Assembly: GCA_040772905.1 (NCBI GenBank)
Contig: JAXGXJ010000004.1
Coordinates: 248,001 to 312,000 of the forward strand
From: JAXGXJ01 sp040772905
GTDB lineage: Bacteria > Actinomycetota > Thermoleophilia > RBG-16-64-13
DNA: 64,000 nt
Direction of reading: 5' to 3'
Part shown: piece after piece, positions 33,984 through 42,379 of the stretch
Layout: every line of letters begins with the position of its first letter
How positions within the stretch are numbered: position 1 is the first letter of the stretch
The notes under the pieces: model-generated
What the model was told of the DNA's origin: nothing
The model's database searches: none
The model's input: only the letters and a program-made list of their open reading frames with translations
Position numbers and translations under genes: made by a program

Positions 33984-34030
33984 TCTCTCGCGTATCAGGT
34001 CGGGCGTCGGGCCCGACGGTGATGAGCGAC

Positions 34031-34064
34031 AACGGCGCGGCGCCCCGCGGGGCGCCGCGCCGTT
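34031..34064 (+). terminator. Strong intrinsic-type terminator after the CMD gene
   Basis: A 16-bp perfect stem (34031-34046 with 34049-34064) with a 2-base turn ends in TT and is followed by TCTGTC. It separates the ETF/CMD transcripts from the convergent IclR gene and could work in both directions. Confidence 0.75.
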
Positions 34065-34082
34065 TCTGTCGCAGCCCTTCCG

Positions 34083-34922
34083 TCAGGAGATCCGCTCCCC
34101 GGCGAATCCCAGTTCCGCCGAGAGGTCGGCAGCCGCCCGCTTCACAGCCTGACCGTACTCGATCATCTGTGTCGGACTGCAGCGCTCGATGGGAGGCACC
34201 ACCGAAAGCGTGGCTCTCAGCTCACCGCCATGGCCGAATACCGGCGCCGCGACAGCCGGAGCACCCACGCGCCATTCCTCCCAGTCATATGCCACTCCCT
34301 GCTCACGTATTTCGCGCCACCTCACCCTCAACGCCTCCGGGTCGGTGATCGTCTTCTCCGTGCGTTTCTCTTGGGGAGTGGCCAGCACGCGGGCTTGAAC
34401 CTGCTCAGAGCCGAAGGCGATGAGCGCCTGTGCGTCAGCGCTGGCGCTTCCTGGAAGGAGCATCCCGACGAAGGTGAACGGCTTGAAGGGACGGTGGGTC
34501 GGCACCGTGTCCAAGATGAGCGCACCCTGGTCGGCCCACACCGAGAGGCTGGCCGACTCCGTGGTCTCCTCCACCAGGCGTAATACGTACGGATGCGCCG
34601 CCCGCACCAACTCCGAGTGCGACATGGCTAGGTACACAGCGCGCAGGACCCGGCTGCCCAGATGGTATCTGCCCGTCACCTCGTCATAGAACACCCAGTC
34701 CGACGCCTCCAGCGTCTTCATGAGCCGACGCGTGGTAGCTTTGGGCAGACCGGCCGCGTCCCGCAACTCCCTCAGGCTCCACGACGGATGTTCAGCATCG
34801 AACAACCCGAGCAGGAAGAGTCCTTTCTCGAGGGTGCGACTGGGCGCCTCCCGCGGTATCTGCGACGAGTGGCCAGGGTCGGGCGAGGTCGCTGCCTCGT
34901 GCTCTGAGTCTGCTGAATCCAT
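34083..34922 (-). CDS. IclR-family transcriptional regulator
   Basis: The 279-residue regulator is started at the ATG at 34922 (AAGGTG six bases upstream). After a 30-residue disordered leader it has a winged helix (LFDAEHPSWSLRELRDAAGLPKATTRRLMKTL, split by residues 45-80) and an IclR effector domain. It is divergent from the isochorismatase-like gene, with a perfect palindrome and an extra half-site between them. It is a paralog of the regulator at 43165-43980; both end in KRAAAxLSAELGF. Ligands of this family are often aromatic acids. Confidence 0.92.
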   Translation of the reverse strand: MDSADSEHEAATSPDPGHSSQIPREAPSRTLEKGLFLLGLFDAEHPSWSLRELRDAAGLPKATTRRLMKTLEASDWVFYDEVTGRYHLGSRVLRAVYLAMSHSELVRAAHPYVLRLVEETTESASLSVWADQGALILDTVPTHRPFKPFTFVGMLLPGSASADAQALIAFGSEQVQARVLATPQEKRTEKTITDPEALRVRWREIREQGVAYDWEEWRVGAPAVAAPVFGHGGELRATLSVVPPIERCSPTQMIEYGQAVKRAAADLSAELGFAGERIS

Positions 34923-35014
34923 CTCCCCCACCTTATCGGACCGGCTACAAGTACACGGAATGTCCCTCCCGAGACCTTGCGAAAATTTGACACTTCGCCC
35001 GCGCAGGTGTACCG

Positions 35015-35059
35015 TGTGGTTCATATAATAGCATCATGTGGTTCAAATACTGAACCACA
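35015..35059. promoter_or_regulatory. IclR operator: three TGTGGTTCA half-sites over a promoter
   Basis: TGTGGTTCA occurs at 35015-35023 and again at 35037-35045 (22 bp apart), and the second copy forms a perfect 9-bp inverted repeat with TGAACCACA at 35051-35059 (5-base spacer). TATAAT at 35024-35029 would place transcription of the isochorismatase-like gene near 35036, so the palindrome covers the start of the transcript and the upstream half-site covers the spacer. Confidence 0.7.
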
Positions 35060-35082
35060 GACCGAGGATCTTTGGGGGCCGC

Positions 35083-35685
35083 ATGAGCGATTGGACCTTG
35101 GTCGGTACACCGGCACTGCTCGTGGTGCACATGCAGAACGCCATCTGCAAGACCCCGAGCCCACTCGAAGCGCTGGGACACGGGCGGGCCGCCTGGGAGG
35201 AGGGGGTGGTCGCCAACATCAAAAGCCTCATCGGCACATTCCGCGATCGCAAGCACCCCGTGGTCTACTGCGTGGCCTACACTCCTGATGAAGTGTCGTG
35301 GCCTGCCTACGGAGGCTTCTGGAACGGCTCCAAGGCAATACAGGTGAATCACATGGGCACCTGGGACGTGGAGGTCATCGACGACCTCGCCCCCACTCCC
35401 ACTGAGCGCGTCTTCTACAACTGGCCCTTCAACGTGTTCGAGGGCACTGGGCTTCATGAATATCTTCAAGAGCAGGGAGTCCAGTCGGTCGTGCTCACCG
35501 GCGTGGCGACAGGGATGTCGGTGGGAACGGCCGCATGGGCACTGGCCGAACGCTTCTACAATCTGATCATCCCAGCTGATGCGAGCACCGACGGAAATCC
35601 TGAAGTGCATAGGGCTGTCACTGAGCTGATACTGCCGGCCATCGGTCTGGTGACCACCACTCAAGATGTGATCGAGCATCTCTGA
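35083..35685 (+). CDS. Isochorismatase-fold protein with replaced catalytic triad
   Basis: The ATG at 35083 follows GGGGG; the 200-residue product has the isochorismatase/cysteine hydrolase fold (ALLVVHMQN at strand 1, PFNVFEGTGLHEYL, GVATGMSVGTAAWALAERFY, IPADAS). The triad of this family is Asp, Lys, Cys. Here the Asp position is His16 (VVHMQN instead of V-D-MQN), the Lys position is Asn113 (YNWPFNVF) and the Cys position is Ser146 (GMSVG). It is thus unlikely to act as a cysteine hydrolase and may bind a ligand or use other chemistry. It is the first gene after the IclR operator and precedes a lipoprotein transporter subunit. Confidence 0.8.
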   Translation: MSDWTLVGTPALLVVHMQNAICKTPSPLEALGHGRAAWEEGVVANIKSLIGTFRDRKHPVVYCVAYTPDEVSWPAYGGFWNGSKAIQVNHMGTWDVEVIDDLAPTPTERVFYNWPFNVFEGTGLHEYLQEQGVQSVVLTGVATGMSVGTAAWALAERFYNLIIPADASTDGNPEVHRAVTELILPAIGLVTTTQDVIEHL

Positions 35686-35724
35686 TGAACCAGGTTTCTA
35701 TCCCATAGCACACAGGGGGTCGTG

Positions 35725-37161
35725 ATGTTCGAGGAAAGCAAGATCAGTCGGAGGGAATTCCTCAAGACTGCCGGGATCGCGGGAGCGACCATAGGCCTCG
35801 GTACGGGGCTCGGGGGCCTGCTCGCCGCCTGCGGTGACGACACACCCGCCACGACGGCGGCGCCCGCCACCACCGCGACTACCGCCGCACCCACCACCAC
35901 GACAGCCGCCGCCAGCACGACCACGGTCAGTTCCGGTCCAGAGGCGGGTCGGGAGATCAAGCTAGGCTACGTCGCGCCCATAACCGGTCCACTCGCCATC
36001 TTCGGTGTGGCCGACCAGTACTGCTTCGACCGTGCCAAGGAAGCCTTCGCCGATGGACTGCTGGCCGGTGACGGCAAGCAACACCCGGTCACTCTCATCC
36101 TGCAGGACGGGCAGTCCGACTCCAACCGGGCCGCACAGGTCGCCGGTGACCTCATCAACAACGACAAAGTGGACATCCTACTGGCGGCCTCCACCGGGAC
36201 GAACGTCTGTCCCGTGGCCGACCAGGCCGAGGCCAACCAGGTGCCCTGCTTGAGCACGGACTGCCCGTGGGACAACTACATCTTCCCGCGCGGCGGCGAC
36301 CTCAGCACCGTCTGGAAGTACACCTACAACGCCTTCTGGGGCACCGAGGACCTGGTAGCCACGTTCGACGACATGTGGCGCCAAGTGGAGACCAACAAGA
36401 AAGTCGCCGTGCTGCTGCCGAACGACGCGCTGGGCATCCCATGGTTGGCCGCGTTCCAAGCCGCGCTGCCGGCGGCAGGTTGGGACACGTTGTTCTCCGA
36501 CCTCTACACGGTCGGCAGCGAGGACTTCAGCGCCGAGATCGGGGCCTACAAGAAGTTCGGTGCTGAGATCATGTTCGCCGAGGGCAACCCGGGGGACTAC
36601 GCCACGTTCTGGAAGCAGAGCCTGCAGCAGGGCTTCAATCCGAAGTTGGCGACTCCTGCGGTGGCGCTCGCCTTCCCGGAAGGAGCCCAGGCGTTGGGCG
36701 ACTTGGCTGTGAACCAGTGCGGCGAGTTGGGCTGGCATCCACAGACGGGCTTCAAGTCACCCTTCCTGGGTGAAGACGCCCAAGCCTTCGCCGACACGTT
36801 CACCAGTAGCACCGGCAAGCAATGGAACCAGTCCCTCTGCCACTTCCTGGTCTTCGACTGGGTGTGGGACGTCCTCAAACGGACGACCGACGTCGATGAC
36901 AAGGAGGCCATCATGACGGCGGTCAGGGCCTCCAAGATGGACACCGTCGCAGGCCCCATCGACTTCACCGTGCCCATCACCCCGCCCACGCCGGGCGCCG
37001 GGCGCATCAGCGAAAACTGCTACAAGACCCCGCTGTTCGGCAACCAGTGGCGCAAGGCTCCGGCCGGCAGCCAGTTCCCATTCGAGGCCGTCATCGTGAG
37101 TAACGCGGCCGGCCCCATGGTCCCCGTGCAGGACAAAGTATTGGAGATGGTCTATTCCTAG
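35725..37161 (+). CDS. ABC transporter substrate-binding lipoprotein, Tat-exported (branched-chain amino acid receptor type)
   Basis: The N-terminus combines a twin-arginine motif (SRREFLK, residues 8-14) with a hydrophobic stretch and the lipobox LLAAC (Cys36). A Thr/Ala-rich linker follows to about residue 75. The rest is a type I periplasmic-binding fold (KLGYVAPITGPLAIFG) as in LivJ/Peripla_BP_6 receptors, which also bind aromatic acids and amides. The ATG at 35725 and a GTG at 35722 are both possible, after GGGGG. No permease or ATPase gene is adjacent; it may use the LivHMGF system at 52971-58475. TatC (4441-5205) would export it. Confidence 0.9.
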   Translation: MFEESKISRREFLKTAGIAGATIGLGTGLGGLLAACGDDTPATTAAPATTATTAAPTTTTAAASTTTVSSGPEAGREIKLGYVAPITGPLAIFGVADQYCFDRAKEAFADGLLAGDGKQHPVTLILQDGQSDSNRAAQVAGDLINNDKVDILLAASTGTNVCPVADQAEANQVPCLSTDCPWDNYIFPRGGDLSTVWKYTYNAFWGTEDLVATFDDMWRQVETNKKVAVLLPNDALGIPWLAAFQAALPAAGWDTLFSDLYTVGSEDFSAEIGAYKKFGAEIMFAEGNPGDYATFWKQSLQQGFNPKLATPAVALAFPEGAQALGDLAVNQCGELGWHPQTGFKSPFLGEDAQAFADTFTSSTGKQWNQSLCHFLVFDWVWDVLKRTTDVDDKEAIMTAVRASKMDTVAGPIDFTVPITPPTPGAGRISENCYKTPLFGNQWRKAPAGSQFPFEAVIVSNAAGPMVPVQDKVLEMVYS

Positions 37162-37262
37162 GCCGCATAGAGGCATCTGCAAAGACTGACCGGGGGCGGG
37201 GGGCACACGGGTGCCCGCCGCCCTCCGACCCTGTCGAGTCGATCTGAGGTGGTGATCTTCGC

Positions 37263-37918
37263 GTGTACACTCTGAGGCTCTATCACGATGTCTACGCCCC
37301 CGGCAGCGTGGCCGAGGACGACCTCGAGGCCCAGCACAGCATCGCCTATGTGCTCGAAGGCGCGGCCGCCTTGAACGGGCAACTGTTGGAGGCCGACCAA
37401 GCCCTCTACTACAAGGACGTGACCTCCGTCGAGGCGGGCGGGGAAGGTGCGGTCATCTGGCGTTGGGAACTGGTGCGCACCGAGGAACCCAACAACCTCG
37501 CCTGGGGCGACGGCGTGACTTCACGACTGCGCATGTCCCGCCGCATCCGTATGTTCGAACTGGTCCCCACCTCCAAGTGGTTGTTCCGCCTCGATTGCAT
37601 CTACAACAATCGCGGCAGCACAGGCCTTCACTCTCACCCCGGGTCGGGCATCCGCTGCATGCTGAAGGGGCACCTGCGAGTGGAATCGGACAAGGGGGAA
37701 TCGTCAGACAACCGGCTCACCGGCGACTGCTGGTACGAGGAAGGAGTTACCCTCTCATCTCCACATCCGATCCAGGTGAGAGCGCCGATTTCCTCCGCGG
37801 TATGGTCCTACCGCCCGAGTATGCGCGCTACCCCGATACCGCCGTATGGATCGAGGGCGCGAAACCCTGCGAGTCCGATTGGAGGAGCTACGTCCAAACG
37901 GTCGTCACCCTGCTGTGA
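37263..37918 (+). pseudogene. Cupin-domain protein gene interrupted by a -1 frameshift
   Basis: Frame one starts at the GTG at 37263 (VYTLRLYHDVYAPGS) and encodes a cupin: GSTGLHSHPGSGIRCMLKG is the metal-binding motif 1, then GDCWYEEG. After about 37755 this frame becomes implausible (VTLSSPHPIQVRAPISS) and continues to 37952 across the start of its neighbour's leader. In the frame one base back, sensible protein continues (ISTSDPGESADFLRGMVL..VWIEGAKPCESDWRSY) to a TGA at 37916-37918, which leaves a normal gap before the next gene. So one base has been lost near 37750-37757, or the sequence has an error. No slippery heptamer is apparent. Confidence 0.7.
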
Positions 37919-37972
37919 GCGCAGTCCGGGGCGACGTCGAGCACAACCCTGAAGTCGAAGAAGGATGAGCCA

Positions 37973-39919
37973 GTGAACACCACATTCCCCCGACTGTTCG
38001 AGCCGGGCTGCATAGGGGGCGTCCCCCTCAAGAACCGCATCATCAAGGCTCCGCAGCATACCGGCCTCGCCAATCCGGACGGCTCCATCACCGAACGCCT
38101 GCTCCGCTACTATCGCGAGGTGGCTCGAGGTGGGCCGGCCATGATCGTAGTCGAATATGCTTACGTGGACAACCTGGCCGCTAAGGCCTCGCCGTCCCAA
38201 CTGGGCATCTCGCGCATCGATCACATCACAGGCCTCTCCCTTCTGGCCGACATCATCAAGGCCAACGGCGCGGTGGCGTCCATCCAGATATCGCACGCCG
38301 GGCGGCAGCGCTTCATCTTGGAGCAGCCGAAGGCGGCGTCCGACGTCCCCTGGCCTGAGATCACAGAACTGGGTTGTCCCATCCCGGAACCCATGACCAT
38401 CGCCGAGATCAAGGACGCCGTCAAAGCGTTCGGCCAGGCGGCGGCCCGTGCGCAGATGGCCGGTTTCGACATGGTGGAGATCCATGCCTGCCACGGCTAC
38501 CTCATCTCGAACTTCCTCTCACCGTACTCGAACAAACGCACCGACTACTACGGAGGTCCATTCGAGAATCGCATCCGCATCCTCCTAGAGATCATCCAGG
38601 AGATCAAAGCCCAGGTGGGGCCGCACTACCCCGTGGTCTGCCGTCTGAGCGGTAGCGACTACGAGCCTGACGGCTATGGCATCGACGAGACCATCGCCCT
38701 CGCCAAGCGGTTGGAGGCTTTGGGAGTCGCGGCCATCCACATGTCTGGCGGCATCCACCACACCACCATCCACGAAGTGAGCCCCATGGGCATGTCGCTG
38801 GCTCACAACGTCTGGGCGGCCGAAGCGGCCAAGAAGGAGCTGAAGATCCCTGTCATCGCCAGTGGATCGATCACCTCCCCGGCGCTCGCGGAGAGCATCC
38901 TGCATGAGGGCAAGGGAGACTTCATCGGCCTGGGTAGACCGCTGTGGGCCGACCCGGAGTGGCCGCGGAAAGCCCGGGAAGGACGCCCGGAGGACATCCG
39001 GCCCTGCATCCGCTGCAACGACGGCTGCCTGGCACGCGGCGACCACATCGCCAACACCGTCCGCTGCACGGTGAACGTGGCTCTGTGCCGAGAGGATGAG
39101 TTCAGGATCACCCCGGCTGAGCACCCACGCCGCGTGGCCGTGGTCGGCGGCGGCCCAGCCGGCATGGAAGCGGCGCGGGTATGCGCGCTCAAGGGCCACG
39201 ACGTCACTCTTTACGAGAAGCGGGAACTGGGTGGGGCGCTTCTCGAGGCCTCCATACCCGACTTCAAGGCGCCCGATCTCAAGCCGCTGATCGCCTACCT
39301 CAAGACCCAGATGGAGAAGCTGCCCATCAAGGTAGTGGCGCAGGAAGCGAGCGTTGCCGAGCTCACCTCTGGCACATACGACGCCGTCATTGTCGCCACG
39401 GGAGCGACGGCTCTGGGGCTGGAGGAGATCCCGGGCATAACCGATCCCAAGGTGGCCACGGCAAGCCAGGTCCTCCACGGCGAGGTGTCGCTCGGCGACC
39501 GTGTGGTCGTGATCGGCGGTGGCATCGTTGGGACGGAGGTGGGCCTGATGGTCGCCGAAGCCGGCAAGAGGGTCACCTTCATCGAGATGCTGGACGAGTT
39601 CATGTGCAACATCACCTTCGACGAACGCCAGGTGTACGAACTGCGCTTCCAGGATCTGGACGTGAGCATCAACACAGGGCAGCGGCTGGTGGAGGTGACG
39701 GCGGGAGGCGTGAAGACCGTGGACCGCTGCGGTACGATGACCGAGTTCCCAGCCGACACCGTGGTGCTGGCGGCGGGGTTCCGGCCTGATCGCGAGCTCG
39801 TCACAGCGTTGGCCGGCCACGTGGAGATCCAGGTGGCCGAAGCGGGCGACTGCGTACGTCCACGGAAGATATACGATGCCATCCACGACGGACATCTGGC
39901 GGCGAAGCTGCTCGACTGA
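37973..39919 (+). CDS. NADH:flavin oxidoreductase/2,4-dienoyl-CoA reductase family ene-reductase
   Basis: The 648-residue protein has the FadH/BaiCD layout: an old-yellow-enzyme TIM barrel binding FMN (residues 1-340), a [4Fe-4S] site (CIRCNDGCLARG..RCTVN, about 345-365) and an FAD/NAD(P) disulfide-reductase-like module (VAVVGGGPAGMEAARV from about 383, VVVIGGGIVGTEVGLM later). The active-site His pair is intact in EIHACHGYL. Such enzymes reduce activated C=C bonds of enoates, dienoyl-CoA or steroid ketones in anaerobes. The start is GTG at 37973 with AAGGA before it. It probably belongs to the IclR-controlled unit from 35083 and ends at a strong hairpin. Confidence 0.93.
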   Translation: MNTTFPRLFEPGCIGGVPLKNRIIKAPQHTGLANPDGSITERLLRYYREVARGGPAMIVVEYAYVDNLAAKASPSQLGISRIDHITGLSLLADIIKANGAVASIQISHAGRQRFILEQPKAASDVPWPEITELGCPIPEPMTIAEIKDAVKAFGQAAARAQMAGFDMVEIHACHGYLISNFLSPYSNKRTDYYGGPFENRIRILLEIIQEIKAQVGPHYPVVCRLSGSDYEPDGYGIDETIALAKRLEALGVAAIHMSGGIHHTTIHEVSPMGMSLAHNVWAAEAAKKELKIPVIASGSITSPALAESILHEGKGDFIGLGRPLWADPEWPRKAREGRPEDIRPCIRCNDGCLARGDHIANTVRCTVNVALCREDEFRITPAEHPRRVAVVGGGPAGMEAARVCALKGHDVTLYEKRELGGALLEASIPDFKAPDLKPLIAYLKTQMEKLPIKVVAQEASVAELTSGTYDAVIVATGATALGLEEIPGITDPKVATASQVLHGEVSLGDRVVVIGGGIVGTEVGLMVAEAGKRVTFIEMLDEFMCNITFDERQVYELRFQDLDVSINTGQRLVEVTAGGVKTVDRCGTMTEFPADTVVLAAGFRPDRELVTALAGHVEIQVAEAGDCVRPRKIYDAIHDGHLAAKLLD

Positions 39920-39943
39920 GGCTCAGTCCCTCCAAGTATGACC

Positions 39944-39987
39944 AGATGGGGCGAGGCGGAGGATCACTCCTCCGCCTCGCCCCATCT
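39944..39987 (+). terminator. 20-bp perfect stem-loop after the first ene-reductase
   Basis: Arms 39944-39963 and 39968-39987 are perfectly complementary round a TCAC loop. No T-run follows, as for other hairpins in this window. It closes the unit that starts at 35083; 152 nt remain before the next gene, enough for its own promoter. Confidence 0.75.
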
Positions 39988-40138
39988 GCGGCTGGAGTAT
40001 CGGGGTAGCGCCGCGATTACAACAAAGCATCCATCCGTGCATCGGAGCGCAGGCGGTCGGGGTTATCATTGTTGAACGGGCGCTTGGTGGTTGCGCCCGT
40101 GCGTATCAGGGGGCACTTCGACCGCAAAGGAAGGTGCG

Positions 40139-42217
40139 ATGACGCAGCCAACGTACCAGAACCTCTTCTCGCCGTTCCAACTCGGTAACGTCCAGTTGAA
40201 GAACCGCATGGTCAAGACAGCCGCGCAGACCTACTTCTTCGACGACGGAGAGACACGGGTGGGACCGCTGGCCAAAGCCTTCTACGGCGCGGTGGCCCGC
40301 GGAGGCGTGGGTCTTATCATCACCGAGACACCGGCCATGGAGTGGCCGCTGCTGGAGGTGGGCGACCGGCGTTTCCGCGTGGACGACGACAAGTACCTCA
40401 AGAACTTGGAGGAGCTATCCGCTGAGGTCCACAAGTACGGCTGCCCCATCTTCACCCAGCTCTACCATCGTGGCCCCTGGGGCGGCATCTACGCGCTTAT
40501 CGCCAAGCGGGTGGCCGCATCGGCGGTCACCATGTATTCGCCCTTCGACGTGCATGAGGAGGAGCCGCCGCACGCCCTCACCATCGACGAGATCGAGGAG
40601 CTGATCGACCGCTTCGCCTCGGGTGCGGCCCGTCTGCAGCAGGCCGGTTGGGACGGCATCGAGATCAACGCCGCCGCCGACCATCTGTTCCACAGCTTCC
40701 TGTCCCGCTTCTGGAACAAACGCGACGACATCTACGGCCCTCAGAGCATGGAGAACCGCACCCGCTTCATCGTGCAGGTGATCCAGGAGATCAAGAAGCG
40801 TTGCGGCAAGGACTTCCCCGTGCAGATACTCATGAACGCGCTTGAGATCGGCGCCGGCGACGAGGGGCTCACGCTCCAGGAAGCTCAGGAGATCGCCCGC
40901 ATCTACGAGGCCAACGGGGTCGACTCTCTGCACGTACGCTATCACTGGGCCGGCATGCACCAGGGCTCATACCTGCCCGACAACATCTTCTATCCCGAGC
41001 CACACATCCCCCTGAGCGAGTTCCCCAAGGAGATGGACTGGAGCCACTATGGGGCTCTGTGCAACGTCCCGCTCGCCGCCGTCATGAAGGAGACGGTCAA
41101 GATCCCCATCATGACCGTCACCGGCTTCGACGCCGACTCGGCCGAGAAGGTGTTGAGCGAGGGCAAGGCCGACCTCATAGGCTTCAACCGGCGTATCTTC
41201 TCCGACACCGAGTACCCCAACAAGGTGCGCACCGGCCGCCAGGCCGACATCCAGCCCTGCACCAAGTGCGGCAACTGCAGCAGCACCTACAACGAACCTA
41301 GGCATTGCCGTATCAACGCGTGCTTCGGCACCGAGAGCTACGACATGGCCCCGGCCGCGACTCAGAAGAAGAAGGTCTTGGTAGTCGGCGGCGGGCCGTC
41401 GGGCATGCAGGCGGCACGGGTGGCGGCCGCGCGCGGGCACGACGTGACCCTGTGGGAGAAGGGCAAGTACCTGGGCGGCTCCATGTCGTTGGCCGCCATG
41501 GTCAAGGGCTTTAAGACCGAGGACGTGCGCGAAGTCATCTGGTTCTTCCGTCGCCAGGTGAAGAAGGAGGGCGTCAAGGTCGTCTTGGGCAAGGAGTTCG
41601 ACGCCTCCATGATCGCGGCCGAGAAGCCCGATGTGGTGATCGTGGCCGCCGGTGGGCAGCCCACCCTGCCGGACGTTCCCGGCCTGGACGGCAAGAACGT
41701 GGTCAAGAGCGCCGACCTCTACGGCATGCTGCGTTTCTTCCTCAAGCTCTTCGGGCCCAAGACGCTACGCGACCTCACCAGGATGTGGATGCCGGTGGGC
41801 AAGAACGTGGTCATCATCGGCGGAGCCATCCAGGGCTGCCAGTTGGGTGAGTACCTCACCAAGCGTGGGCGCAAGGTCACCATCGTCGATACCGACGACG
41901 AGCTGGGCAAGCAGATGTACCACGAGCGCAAGACCCGCCTGTTCCTGTGGTTCGACAAGAAGGGCGTGGAACGCTTGGCAGGCGTGAAGCTGCTGCAGAT
42001 CACCGACAAGGGTCTTTCCCTTGAGACCAAAGAAGGCGAGCAGCGCTTCTTGGAGGCGGACAACGTGGTCATCGCCCTGCCGTTCGCCAAGAACGACTCT
42101 TTGGCCGAACAGCTGGAAGGCAGAGTGCCCGAGGTCTACGCCATAGGCGACTGCAGCCAACCCGGCCTGATTCCGGACGCGACCCGCACCGGCTGGGAAG
42201 TGGGCAACGCCATCTAG
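40139..42217 (+). CDS. Second FMN/FeS/FAD ene-reductase family protein with altered active-site His pair
   Basis: I use the ATG at 40139 (AAAGGAAGG upstream), giving 692 residues. The domains are as in the preceding gene: TIM barrel (LFSPFQLGNVQLKNRMVK), FeS site CTKCGNCSSTYN..HC about residue 380, then VLVVGGGPSGMQAARV and VVIIGGAIQGCQLGEYL. Two points differ. The usual EIHxxHGYL, whose two His contact substrate, reads EINAAADHL. A stretch of about 35 residues (RFFLKLFGPKTLRDLTRMWM) is inserted before the second nucleotide-binding motif. I infer changed substrate or chemistry. It is flanked by strong hairpins, so it is probably monocistronic. Confidence 0.9.
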   Translation: MTQPTYQNLFSPFQLGNVQLKNRMVKTAAQTYFFDDGETRVGPLAKAFYGAVARGGVGLIITETPAMEWPLLEVGDRRFRVDDDKYLKNLEELSAEVHKYGCPIFTQLYHRGPWGGIYALIAKRVAASAVTMYSPFDVHEEEPPHALTIDEIEELIDRFASGAARLQQAGWDGIEINAAADHLFHSFLSRFWNKRDDIYGPQSMENRTRFIVQVIQEIKKRCGKDFPVQILMNALEIGAGDEGLTLQEAQEIARIYEANGVDSLHVRYHWAGMHQGSYLPDNIFYPEPHIPLSEFPKEMDWSHYGALCNVPLAAVMKETVKIPIMTVTGFDADSAEKVLSEGKADLIGFNRRIFSDTEYPNKVRTGRQADIQPCTKCGNCSSTYNEPRHCRINACFGTESYDMAPAATQKKKVLVVGGGPSGMQAARVAAARGHDVTLWEKGKYLGGSMSLAAMVKGFKTEDVREVIWFFRRQVKKEGVKVVLGKEFDASMIAAEKPDVVIVAAGGQPTLPDVPGLDGKNVVKSADLYGMLRFFLKLFGPKTLRDLTRMWMPVGKNVVIIGGAIQGCQLGEYLTKRGRKVTIVDTDDELGKQMYHERKTRLFLWFDKKGVERLAGVKLLQITDKGLSLETKEGEQRFLEADNVVIALPFAKNDSLAEQLEGRVPEVYAIGDCSQPGLIPDATRTGWEVGNAI

Positions 42218-42225
42218 AGAGGGTT

Positions 42226-42264
42226 GTCCGGCGCTCGGACGGCGAAGCCGTCCGAGCGCCGGAC
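42226..42264 (+). terminator. 18-bp perfect stem-loop after the second ene-reductase
   Basis: Arms 42226-42243 and 42247-42264 are exact complements with a GAA loop, 9 nt after the stop codon. It has no T-run but lies exactly where termination is expected. Confidence 0.7.
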
Positions 42265-42330
42265 TCACGTTCGGTGGTCGCTCGCAAAGCCGAGATCGAC
42301 CACCCCATCCGGCTCATAGCCACGGATCTC

Positions 42331-42379
42331 GGTTCGACCATTGAACCTTTTTGCCGACGCTACAGTATGATGTCACCAA
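42331..42379 (+). promoter_or_regulatory. Promoter and operator for a probably leaderless FadR-type gene
   Basis: TTGAAC (42341-42346) and TATGAT (42366-42371) form a -35/-10 pair with a 19-base spacer. Transcription would start about 7 bases on, at the A of the ATG at 42379, so the mRNA would lack a leader; no ribosome binding site is present. GGTTC and GAACC (42331-42335, 42343-42347) form an inverted repeat over the -35. Confidence 0.5.

Noticed and set aside
37463..37918. Second-frame open frame in the cupin region as an independent gene
   Set aside because: Only its last third looks like real protein; the first part is the shadow of the cupin frame. It is better explained as the continuation of the cupin after a frameshift.
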